From Haemonchus contortus (lineage: Eukaryota; Nematoda; Chromadorea; Rhabditida; Trichostrongylidae), in assembly GCA_000469685.2 (NCBI GenBank), contig LS997562.1:16462325-16526324 (forward strand): a stretch of 64,000 nt of DNA, given 5' to 3'. The translations under genes and the position numbers were made by a program. Below are positions 35,101 through 47,100 of the stretch, piece by piece. Position 1 is the first letter of the stretch, and each line of letters opens with the position of its first letter. The notes beneath the pieces were generated by a model, which made no database searches, was not told where the DNA came from, and saw only the letters and a program-made list of their open reading frames with translations.

Positions 35101-38100
35101 AGCTCTGTCGAAAGATTCACTGGTGCAAGGTAAGGCTTCAAATGACTGTTCTTAAGGCTTTCTCAGCTTCTTCAAATGTTCTTCAAATCACTTATTCATT
35201 ATTTATTCATAAGTGCCATTTCACGCGCCCCAATAAAGGTAGCAATAAGTTATTGTGATTTATTTAGAAGAGTCTATCTTCGAATAACTAAGTGAGTTAC
35301 AGGATAGTGAGAATATCGAGCACTATTATCATCCCAATTTACGAGTAGAGCTAGCACAAGCCCACAAGTACCAGAAATGAAAACAAGACCATAAATAGAA
35401 AATAGAACTTACATAAGAGTTTCGAGAGTTTTGCCTGTTTAATACCTGATCAACTGAGACAATTTTACAAGGAGAAAATGTGTTGAATGCACATCGCCTG
35501 CGACACTTTTCAAGGAGCTCCTGCCCTGCAACTCCGCCTCTCTTATGAACCTCCAGATAAGCTTTTTTCGAAAAGTGTAAAAGTTAACTCATTATAGCTC
35601 ACTTTTCACATAGGTCGTTTCAAAACTTTCAAATCGACAGCCATCTTTCACACTGATTTGTGATAGATTCGTTTTGTAGCATTACTGACGATTAGTCGCC
35701 CCCACTGTATTGCTCTTTGAAGGCGCTTCAAGGTGCACCTCGCGATCTGTTCTGACATGTTCTGACATGATTCCAATAGGTCAAAACATGCTTCTGTTTT
35801 TGGTGGAACTAACTATGTTTTTGGTCTTCTCAATCTTGTGAAAAATTTCACTTCATTCCGAGGATTTCAAAATACTCTTTCAAGGTATAGAGGTGAACCA
35901 AAGAATATAGAACAACTATGCCGCACCGAGAGACTACTGAATCTGTCTATAAGAGTAAAGAGCTTACCAGGGAAGAATCCCATGTCGAAGTGGCCACTTA
36001 AATGAGACTAACACGCTGGACGTATTTGGATGCTGAGTTCAAATATACTTTCCAAATTTGCCAAGCCTTTCTCTGCATAGAGTTGTGAGGATGGTTTCAG
36101 GGAGCTTAACATGAGAAAACTTGAGTCACATGGATGTTCCTCTTTTCTCAACGGCGGCTTGGTGTAGTGGTAAGCGTGACGCTTCATGGGCGAGGGGCTA
36201 GGTTCTGGTTTCGTGGGGGACGGAATTTCCGCATTATATGTTGTATATGATGAGCAATTATGATGCTGGAGTGGTTGTCAATGCTAGATTGGGTGCGACG
36301 GTGCGTAGCAGCTCTGTACTCACCAGCACCGGCACTTTTGATAGTGGGCTCGAAAACCAGAAAGCTGTTCACTGCGTCTTCTCTTCACAAAAGCAATTGA
36401 AGGGAATGACTCTCTGCTCGAGGCTATCACGAGGCCAATACAGCCGACAGAAGCTTCTTATTTCCTTCTAAGAATATGGTTAAACGCACCACCTCACATG
36501 AAATAGCTCATGATCTCAACTTTTGCGTTTACACACAAGACCCCATCTTATGCTTACTGTCGCTTGTCTACTTTCGGTTCCGTGCGGCTAGATTTAGGAG
36601 ATTCCTCTTGTGTTCATGGTATGCCGCCGGCTACTTAGGCACTCACTCGGGTGATTTTGGGGCGCCTACACAATTCTGTTTTCTTTCTGATTTGGGGTAA
36701 GTAAGTGTAAAGCAATAAACTGTGACGAGTTTTTTTTCTTTTGTTGCTCCAATTGTGAGAAACTTCTTTGTTCCAATCATTTCGTGCTAGAGTATCGCAT
36801 TTAATCGTGAGGTGGCAAAGGTTATTCTACTGTCAGTATAGGGTGCATGGTCATGCGAGTGAACTGAAGTATTACTTTATGTGGATCAATATTAGCAAAA
36901 GCATTGAAAGGTCATAGGACGTGATAAAATCACCATGAGAGTATTTCTATTTCTGAAGGGAATAATTCTATATAATGCGAAAATTCCGTTCCCCACAAAA
37001 CCCGAACCCTAGCCCTCGCACATGAAGCGTCGAGCTTACCTCTACACCAAGCCGCCATTGAGAAACGAGGCACATCCATGTAATTTAAGTTTTCTCACGT
37101 TATGCTTTCTGAAGCTACCCTCATATCTCCGTGCAGAGAAACTTGGCAAATTTGGAAAGCAATACATCTAGCAGTGTAGGTCTTAGTTAAAACGACCACT
37201 GTCGACTTGCGATCTTTCCCTGGTTAGGAAAATAAACAAACTTCTAAGCGAGTCAACCTCGTAATACCATTAAAAAAACGTTAAGGTATAACAGTCAGAC
37301 GTTCAGAACTCAGAATAAAGTATTATGTAGTATGCATGTATTATTGAAGCAAACAGTAGTGCATTAAGCTCAGTCGACGAGTATCTACCACTTAGTATAC
37401 ACCAAAGAGAACTATTTGGCAGCCGGCCAAGAGCTGCGCATGCGAAACGCGCCCGAGAGTCCCCCATATTTTCTGATGCGACCGCACCTCGCTCTAATGA
37501 ACTATCTCGATATGCTGTGAAATATCTGACGATATATCTTGAAAAATACTGTCTTATTCAAAAGGAGCATGATTAGCGGCGCGTAGTGCAAGAATCGCAC
37601 CTCAATTCGGAACCAGTAAATATGACTATATATGTCGTTACAGAACATGATTGGTCAATCAAATATATCGAACTTGAGTTAAGTGCAACAGTGGCCGTCG
37701 GGCGCACCTCGAGCGCCCGGGTGCATCTTTGCTCGGGCGCCCCGGTCCATCTCGAGCGCCCCGGTCCATCTTTGCCACAACACGTCGCGGTTACGCGTGT
37801 TGTGCGCGTACCTCGAAATAGCTTAGTCAGTCGGCACCCGTTCTGCACCGCGATCGGCTGGCTATCGGCGGCTGGTAGCCGGGCAACGCTGTAAAGTTGC
37901 CTGCAAGGCACCGGAGCGCCAGCACAAGCCCGATCAGTACCCTCCGCACCTAACTCTCACCAAGGGCGCAGGCTAAGGAGGAAGGAAGGCAAGGAAACCG
38001 CCGAGTGCCAATGGGGGCCTGGATTCAACAGCTACGAGAGCTTGCCTTGGAAGGCGCCTGCAGTTCGAGGGATAGGTGAGTGCCGTGAGATTCGTACTTT

Positions 38101-41100
38101 GTATATGTACTCTTATCTTTTGTGTTTTGTATCTATTACATTACTCTATTATATTTAATTGTTTCTTTTACTCGTGACAATCTTTCTCTCCTTTCCGTAC
38201 GATACGCTTTGGCTCTGGGCCCATAGGTCTTGTCTGTCTTGTTTAGTTCCCTTTAGTATTGTTTGGTAGATATGTTGTGTGGTGCGTAGCGTCTATTAAA
38301 CTAGTGTCCCTTTCTTCTGTACGTCGCATATTAAACTAGTGTCCCTTTCTTCTGTACGTTGCATTGGGAGTAGGTGAGGTAGGGCATCCTAGTTGCGAAG
38401 GGGAAAGTAGGGTGTGTCGCCGCGTTCATAGTCATACATGCAGGTCCCTATACCGTGGGCAGGGACTCCGTCGCGAAGATCCTGGCCGGGGGGCACTGTG
38501 GCAAGGCAAAAACCTTTACCAGCTAAGAGCCCTTCGGTTCTTGGAGGGCTGCTCCGCCTACCCGTACGGGGCATAGGTAGAGCGTGGTGGTCCGGTAAGC
38601 TAGGAGGTATGAGGGCTCCAGTACCCCTATGCATGTTGCGCCCAAAAGGGTGGCCATGATGCGACAACGTGTGACTCGACCAATGTGCACGACTTCCGAG
38701 CCCAATTTTATATAGGTAGGCGCCCGTTTACATTTCAATGTACGATGCAAGGCCATTTGTAAGGTCTCCAACATGACTGTCAGTGGTGGCACTGAAATCA
38801 ACTCCATCTATCAGAATACAGAGTTTATGGCCTTAATGAATTTGTAAGTGCGGTAATACATTCTCCGCGTTCATCTGCACTATGAACCAATGGAGGAGCG
38901 TCAAAGCGGAAAAGCAGAAAAGAATGGAAAAAAGTTCATTCATCATCATCATTGTTCTAGACACTTTCTCAAAACAACTGCGCTACCGCGATCATGTTTC
39001 ACCCTGTGAGCAATCATTTCCCAACAGGATTTGAAAAATCTGTGATGGATCTTCGTAGCTGCTAGCTATGGGACCGAGAAGCATTCACTTTCTTGTGCTC
39101 CTTTCTGTGCTCCTTTCTTTCCATTACCCATCACTTGGATTGACAATTTATTTGCACTTTGCACGTGGAACATTCTTAAGCCAAAGCCATTTTTTACACT
39201 GGAGATGTCACATAACTTCTGATAGCCGCTTTCCGATCCCCTTATAGAATGTTCTTAGTTGCTACTATGCATCCTAGTTCTCAGTTCTTCCGATCTATTA
39301 TATGCATGGCTTACAAACTTAATGCTCTGTTATGGTTTTTGAGCGAATGATTTCATAAATTTCGATTTCGTGTCAAGCAAAATGGCAAAATGGAACATCT
39401 GCTAGCACGCTCTTTCATGTTTTTTGGTTTTAAAAGCTACATCCCTTCAAAGTAATTGCGAAGTGCGCATCTCTAGGATTCTGACAGTTAATCGCGGTAG
39501 CGCGAATATGGAAGACGAAAAAGATAGGACTTCATTTTGAACAGTGGTCACCACACAACTGCTATTGCTTCGTTATATTTCTGAGAAGAGAAGACAGACG
39601 GTTCAGGAGGGAACATCACAAACAGCTTTCTCAGAACTTTTGGGTCAGCTCGTCCTTTATTTCTCATTCCAGCTTAGAAGGCAGAACGGCAAAATGGTGC
39701 AAAGATGGAACAGAGTTGATTAGACTTAGTGATTCTCCAGAAAATTCAGAAAATCTTTCGTTCCTCTGAGCACGATAGTTTGTCAAAAGGTCACTTGCGA
39801 TTTAGGCTTTAATTGGAATACTCCTCAATACTGTTTATGCCACGCTACCGAAAAAGGCGCTCAATTTTCAGGTCAGAAGGCATTGGAAGCTTATCAGAAG
39901 GCTCACCCCGAATTCGATGCTCTGGAATTTTTCACTGAAGCTGGGTATGTCTCCTTTACATTAAAGATATCAATCACCTGCAATGCATCGGGAAGTGGTG
40001 TGACGTGTAAGAGTTACCGGTGAAATTTTAGGATAGTGTTGTGTGTCACGACAGTGTCACGACTCGCGATCAAGTGGTTTTACAGCTTCCTTAATGGAAC
40101 GAATCCACTGAGAAGACGACACATCGAAGTGTATCGCATTCCCTCAGTTTAACACGAACTGTGCCCTCAAAATTAAACAACATCAAAAGACAACTCGTTC
40201 ATCCAACGACAGGACCTGTAGAAGTACGAGTTTCTGCAGTAGATATTGCGAGTTCCCTTGCTGTGCCTACGGATCTCCTTCACTGAGGGTTCTCTCTCAC
40301 TGAAAGATAACAGCCGGTTAGCGACTAGGCTACTAGGGCGTCCCCAGGCGGCGTTAGGGGAGTAAATCTTCGACCGAAAGTCGCCCTTACTTGCCAAGAA
40401 ATGCAGGTTCATTCAGGGTTGGACTCCTTATTTCTACTGTACTGGCTAATACTTTTTGTTTCTCGTTGGCTATCCACACATACGTGTGTGTAGGGTGCAA
40501 CTGGTATCCTGCCCATCGATTCAGTCGAAAGCTTGTGTTTGTGTAATTGGGAAGTATCTGGGAGGCGATTCGGGGACGCCTCTAAAAGCAAAGCCCCTCG
40601 TCTTCGGTTTCGAGCTCTAATAGCCACCGGAGTCAACCCATTCCCCCACGTCGGAGCCTGGCGAGCTACACGTTAAGTATCCCCTTGCCGAACGCAGTAA
40701 CACAAAACTCATTTCCCTGAAGCTGGGTGAACCCCCAATACGCAGCTTTGGGTGGACAGCTCAGGAGAGGCTGAAATTTCAAGGCCAAGCCAGGCTGCCC
40801 AAAAGGGGAAGGAGTGAAATGGCGTTCTGCACTTTCAACGTCTAGATGCTTGCATCGGATCAGTTGCATGTATGGAAGATCTGATGATGCAAGCTAGGAA
40901 GATCAAGTACGACGTAATTGGACTGACCGAAACGAGACCGAGATCGCCCGCTGCACGCTGCATTTAAAACTAGAGAAGAACTGTTCCTTGAAACATGCGA
41001 CAGTAGAGGCATCGGCGGCGTAGGTGTCCTTTTCAACATACACTTGGCCATGAACATTGATTCGTGCGTGGGACTGGACCATCTGGATCGGACTTCGCGA

Positions 41101-44100
41101 TCAAGAGGATGTGGCTCAACCCCAGCCCTAACCATCTTTGTTGCTTGCGCATCAACATAAAGCTACGAAGAAGAGGAGTTGGAAGCGTTTTATATACAGT
41201 AGCGCTCAAAAGTCTTCGGTGAAATGGTTCTTCAGCCGTATTTTTCAGTAGTAATTCCTTTCAAACTGGATCTAATCTTGCGAAATTTCTATATTTGGAG
41301 CGTGGGTGTATTGTGAATATTTACCACTATTAACTTGCAATCTGATCATGTTCCAGATATTCCAGAGAGCATGAACTCAAAATAGACTGAAAATACAGAT
41401 GATGGCCCTTCTAGAATCTCTTTCCCTTTTGCCATGTCTAAAGTGTACGAGCGGTAATGCCGAACACAATAGATGAGAAAAACGCGCATAAGGTGCAAAT
41501 AAGTGCAGAAGTCAAAAACTTTACTTTTAGCAAAATCTGCTACCGCAACAAACATCTTGCTCTATCTGTGGATATTGCAGCTTCGCAGTCAAATAGTGTT
41601 GGGTAGGGTGGAATATGCTCTAGTTAAACATATCCAAATTTCGCGCGATTTGGTATACTAAGAAAAAAGTTATGGACGAAAAAGCTTCGAAGCATTTCAC
41701 CGAAGACTTTTGAGCGCTACTGTAAATCTGGAGAGACTCGCTCCAAGACATACACACCCAAACGTGGCCGTGTTGAGACGGCTCTGTCGAGGTTGCACCG
41801 TTCATAATAGAGCGTCAGGGCGCAAACGAATAGTACATATATGTGGGAGAAGCCTAAACGACTACGGAAACATATTCTCGCACGACCCCCTCCCTTACTT
41901 GCCCTTTGAAGACCTATAAGAAATCTCTTGAAATCTGCCGATTTCCACGCTTCCTTCCTGGTTTTCAAAGTGCAGTCATTTTATCGTAACACTACGTTAC
42001 AAAACGATAGTAATTACTCAGTAATTTGAATGTTGACCCTTAATTTATCAGATTTATTCAGATTTGAATGTGAAGAGCTGATGAAGCTTTGTTCGATTGG
42101 AGGGCGGCAATTCAGCTGTTGTTCCTATACGCATCCAACTCTGACAAACTTGGGAATGTGCTACAGGTTTCTTATTCTTTGACATTTTGTAGTATCAGTG
42201 CTCGCGAAGTCACCGTACTCGTAAAAAACCATATCAGCACTACTGAAGGAAGACATAGCATAAATTTTCAGCTTGGACGTGCAACAGTTAGGGAAGGAAT
42301 GGATGAAAAAACAAGTCGAAACGGGCGTAGCATCAGGGTGAGTGCTCACAAAAGAGTTTAGAAGTATTCACGATTTTACAATAAGATGACTCGGAGTGCA
42401 ATCAGAGTCAGCATCAATCACCTCAGATCCTATTCATCATCAATTGCCTCGAGGCAATACCAGTAACATTTCGTTCACCATTAGTACCGAAGAACTCTTC
42501 TCATCGAGAGGTGCGATGAATACTAATCGCGATAGAATTTTTAAAGGCACTGTTCACGAAAGAATGGTTTCGGAGATTTGCACAGGGTTTGAATTCGAAG
42601 CCCCCTCTGATACCATTTGTGCAGGAATGAGGTTGAAAAACGGCTGGATAGGGCACAATAAGGGCAGGAACAGTGGGGACGTTAGGCCTCCGGACCTCGC
42701 GAGGCTGACTACGTGTTCTAATTGTCCTTCACCACGTTCGCACTGGAGTGAATCTAGTGAAAAATCGATAAGGTGGTTGGCAAATTGCCAGAGACGCAAT
42801 GTGCTATTGCAGACAACACATTGCGTCGCCTTCGTGCATTCTCGCTCGAACAGTCCCTAACCGCAGCTTTTTCAATGTGAAACTCGTCCAACCCCCCTTT
42901 CCAGCTCTTTTTTTGACCCTTTGTAATTCTTTTTGTTCATCGTTTTTTGCGCTTTTTTTCGTTGTTATCGCTTTATTCTAGAGTAGTTCTATCAATTCCC
43001 GTCAAAAAAGGGTACCCTGACTTTTTTTGTGAACAGTGCCTTTAAATTTGTCATTGTCATCGGGCCATCTATTTTACAGCTCTTGAACAGCTACTCAAAA
43101 TGGCTTTCAATGCAGAGCATGAAGTGCTGTGTTGAGAATTCACCAGATACTATAAGTTGGACAAACAGGACCACAAAACAAAGCCGAAACAGTTTTGGCA
43201 AAAATTATGGTAACAGAAAACAATTATGGTAGCAACCACCGTAAGCACGCCTATCTTTTTTATTTTTGTCTGCTCACAGAAACAACCTTTTATTGTAAGC
43301 TTTCACTGAAAAATGTTCTTTTAGAAGTTCACGTGCCCTGTATGTACCAATTCTTTCTCATGCTTTGGGTATGGGTACATTCACCCAAAATTGGATGGAC
43401 GCGGCAAACCGTGCGGCGAAATTCCTGGTGATTAAAACGGCCTTGGCGCCTATCATTGGGGCATGGGTTTCAATTATTTAGATTGGATATGTAGGGCCAG
43501 CTGATGCTACTTATCCATCGCACTCCAAATTTGTGCCCCAACAGTAGGCGCCGAATTTGTTTTGATCACCACGAATTTTGCCGCGCAGTTTGTCGCGTTT
43601 ATCCAATTCTGGGTGAATGTTCAGTCCCCCCAATATTACAATGCAGACAGTGCACTTCCGCAATCGCAGGGTATGCACCAGAAGTCTCTGATATTAGGGG
43701 ATTATTAAGAAAGGGGCGGGGCAAAGGAGGAATCTTTGGTGAACAATCTAGTGCATTTGCATGGCTTCGGACTTACAATTAGTTGACTGCTGCGTGCTTA
43801 AAATGGTGATTTATTGGAATAAATTAGACAGAAAGGGTCGAGATCAGTAAATGCCTATTTTCCCAATGCCTTTGAGGGGGAGGGGGGGGGGGAGGGGGGT
43901 GGTGGGGTGGTGGGAGGGGTGATTCAGTGGTTTTCAATAGTCGGCAAGTAAAGTAATGAGTACGGTTGTTATCGTTATGACAACACAGAATGACAACAAG
44001 TAAGTCTTCATATGGCACACAACCTACGTCTAGTCCTTGACATTGTCATAGGTAGACTGCGAACCACACTTTTTGCGAATCCGCTTGACTCCCGTATCAC

Positions 44101-47100
44101 TTGTGGGCGTCTACAGCATGAAATGCCGTCTCGACTGGGAGAGCAATGAGGGGCTGACAATGCAATCGTCTATTTAGACGACGGTGACCTTAGCAATGCA
44201 TCTTATGCTCTGTTTAGGAGCAGTAGACGATGAACATTAATCGGTAAACGAAAATATTTTCGCATCCTGTTGTTGTCTGTTGTTGTTTCTTTAATATGTA
44301 TGTATTGTAGTCCCAGAGAAATCGATATTTGTTTTCAGCTTAGAAATGGTTCTAGACACTCATCTCGAAGAGCAGTTCGACGGCACAGGCGGTGAGTTAA
44401 ACAATCCTTCTTTCCATATATTACAATTTGATTACCATGTGCGTAGACACCACCGGCGGAAGAGTTTGAAAAACTGGAGCAGCATGAGGGTTCGCGATCA
44501 GAACTACCTCAGCAATCTGGGTATCAACAAATGGTGAACTGGTGGAAACCTCTCTGTTGATCGCCACTGCAGCCTTCGGCATCTTTCATAGTCCACGACC
44601 GATCGCGCGACTGATCGCGCGACCGGTCGCGGACCCATCTCACGAGCGGCCGGCGACCGGTCGCGCGACTGATCGCGCGACCGATCGCGCGACTGGTCGC
44701 CGGTCGCTAACGACTGGTCGCTCGACTGATCGCGCCACTGGTCGCGCGACCGGTCGAGGAGGCCGCGCTAGTTATGGGTGCCGCCGTGGACGGTCCCGCG
44801 CGATCAGTCGAGCGACCAGTCGCTAGCGACCGGCGACCAGTCGCGCGATCGGTCGCGCGATCAGTCGCGCAACCGATCACGCGATCGATCGCGCGACCGA
44901 TCGCCAGTCGCTAGCGACCGGTCGCGCCATCGGTCGTGGACTATGAAAGATGCCTTCGTGGCAATGGTAGATCTCCGGAAGTCCCGGCAAGGGTGTCCAT
45001 TGCAAACGGAAGAGCACTAGTAACAACTGTAGGAAAGCCATCCAACGGGCCACTGCAGCCCTCTCATTCATCACGTATTTGAAGATGGTAGTCGCAGCGG
45101 TAGTTGCATCCACAAGAGGCAGATTCGAAGCTGCCGTTTTCATATCCTCCCGTGGTAGACATTGACCAGAGCCACAGAGGGCTTTACAGGAGGCAGAACG
45201 GGAGCTTCTCAAACCTGGGTAAATGCTCGCTGTATGTGAAGCGCTCGCGCCTGTCTTTCTGTCTGTCTGTCCATTTGCACGTAAATTCATAACTCCTGTC
45301 CCCGTGGACCTGAAACGTTCAAATTTGGTAGGGGTAGAGGCGGCATTTTTGGAACACTTATGGAAGGTGGTAGAGCTGGACCTCGTCCTTATGTTACGGG
45401 GCTTGCGTGAAAAAAATAATTTGAGCCTAGAGCGCTCAAATTAATATTTTTCACGCAAACCCCGCCCCCGAAATAGGAGACATGATGGCGCAGCTCAACT
45501 GGTTAATATACTGCATCATCCTTGTGAGTGGACCCTTTACTTGGAAGGCTTCTTTACCATGATCCGAGAACGAGCACATCGGCTGGCCACCGTGAGTCAC
45601 TGGGCTGGCTACGCAGGCATTTAGAACGCCGCACCCAATCTGAGTAGAAGTGAGTGTGGAAGCGTTTCCCAAAGGGGGTTGAGCAGTAGTTGGAACCTCT
45701 TTATCTTCTGATTTCGGATATACCATATGTAGCGTCGATGATAAGCAAGTTCCGAGCCTCTTTTGTAAAAGTTATGTTTAGGTGAACCAGAGCCGGTATT
45801 CACTGATGCCTTTGAGAACGGCTTTCGCTACTATGTGCACGCTCCAGAAACCATATCGTACCTTGTTTCAGAAGGAATAAGTGTTTCTCCAGCAACCCGT
45901 GTCTATTCAGCTATTACAACAAACAGTGTGAAGATATTTATTTTTCTTGTTGCTGTTCCTACATCTTAATTTGTTCATTACAGTACGTCTTGCTACCACG
46001 TGAAAAATGGGGCAACTGCACATCAGAATGGCCGTCCCAATTGAAGTGTGATTTGCCATACTCGGCAGTGAACTGTGACTCCAAATGCAAAGCTCATTAT
46101 TTCTATTCCGAATGCGGATGTAGTCCATTCACTTACAACATCGATAACGGTCAAATATTCGTATCGATCATATGTGTAACATTAGAATTCTTCGTGATTG
46201 CGAGAAAATCATCTGAAGTGCGCATATGTAAAGAAATTTTCATATTTTCAGAGTATCCAATGTGTTCTCCGTTCGATACTGTGCGATGTATAGACGAGCA
46301 TATTAGGCCTACTAGCGATGGTAAGCATTCGATCCACCTCGGCAGCTTCTCCAAACACTTACTGGATTACAATTTTCATGAATTTCCCTGAATTTTTCCA
46401 AACTCCTGTCCAACCCTCGAGGCGGGATCTTGAGAATGACCAAAGGTATCTGCATATTCATCAATCGTTGGCTTCCGCACAATAGCGCTGGTGTCACAAC
46501 AAAGAACACATCAAGCACATCATAAATTTCTAAATCTAATCTTCAGCTCTGAAAATCTGACCCATATGCTGTGGTGGGTTATAAATTTATGCAAAATGTA
46601 TCGCTTTGTTGACCCATTTTTCTGGTATCTGAGCGTTTTAGAAGGTTTTTGAACAGGGTTCTGAAATTCTGATTTTGGCCATGCCCACCATGGTAAAGCT
46701 TTCCCATGCGAGATTAGATGGCCCCTCATCAGTAGAGGCTACTCCCGACGCCGTAGAGCAGCATATCCGATGTGCGCAGGACTGGGGCGCAATTTAAGCT
46801 GTTTGAGCAATTCACTTGGCTTCGGTTACTCCCTTGTTAGTTGCCAGATATACAAAGAAGCCGCCCATACGACATGCAACGCGTACAGCGTGACGATTTG
46901 TACCGTTGGCCACAACTTGTTATGTGTCTCCCTTGTCTCCCTATCACGGCGGTGAGGTGGTGCGTGAGAGGGACCCGAACAAATATTGAGCAAATTCTTC
47001 TTCTCTTTCACCGTCTTCGTTCCCGAGCTGAAATTCATTTCTGGATCAATTTTGTTTGTTGAGCAACTGTTGAATTCCAGGTGGTGACAATTACAAGATC

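Noticed and set aside
37573..37911. Overlapping open frames of about 100 codons on both strands
   Set aside because: They lie in the GC-rich island where stop codons are rare; no motif and no splice context.
42182..42348. Possible exon (ISAREVTVLVKNH...NGRSIR) directly after exon 8 with a GTGAGT donor
   Set aside because: It starts in a workable phase but its donor leaves phase 0, which does not fit exon 9, and the sequence does not resemble the family.
44542..45020. Arg/Asp-rich frames resembling an RS-type protein
   Set aside because: Produced by the CGCGACYGRTCG repeat, open on both strands; not a gene.
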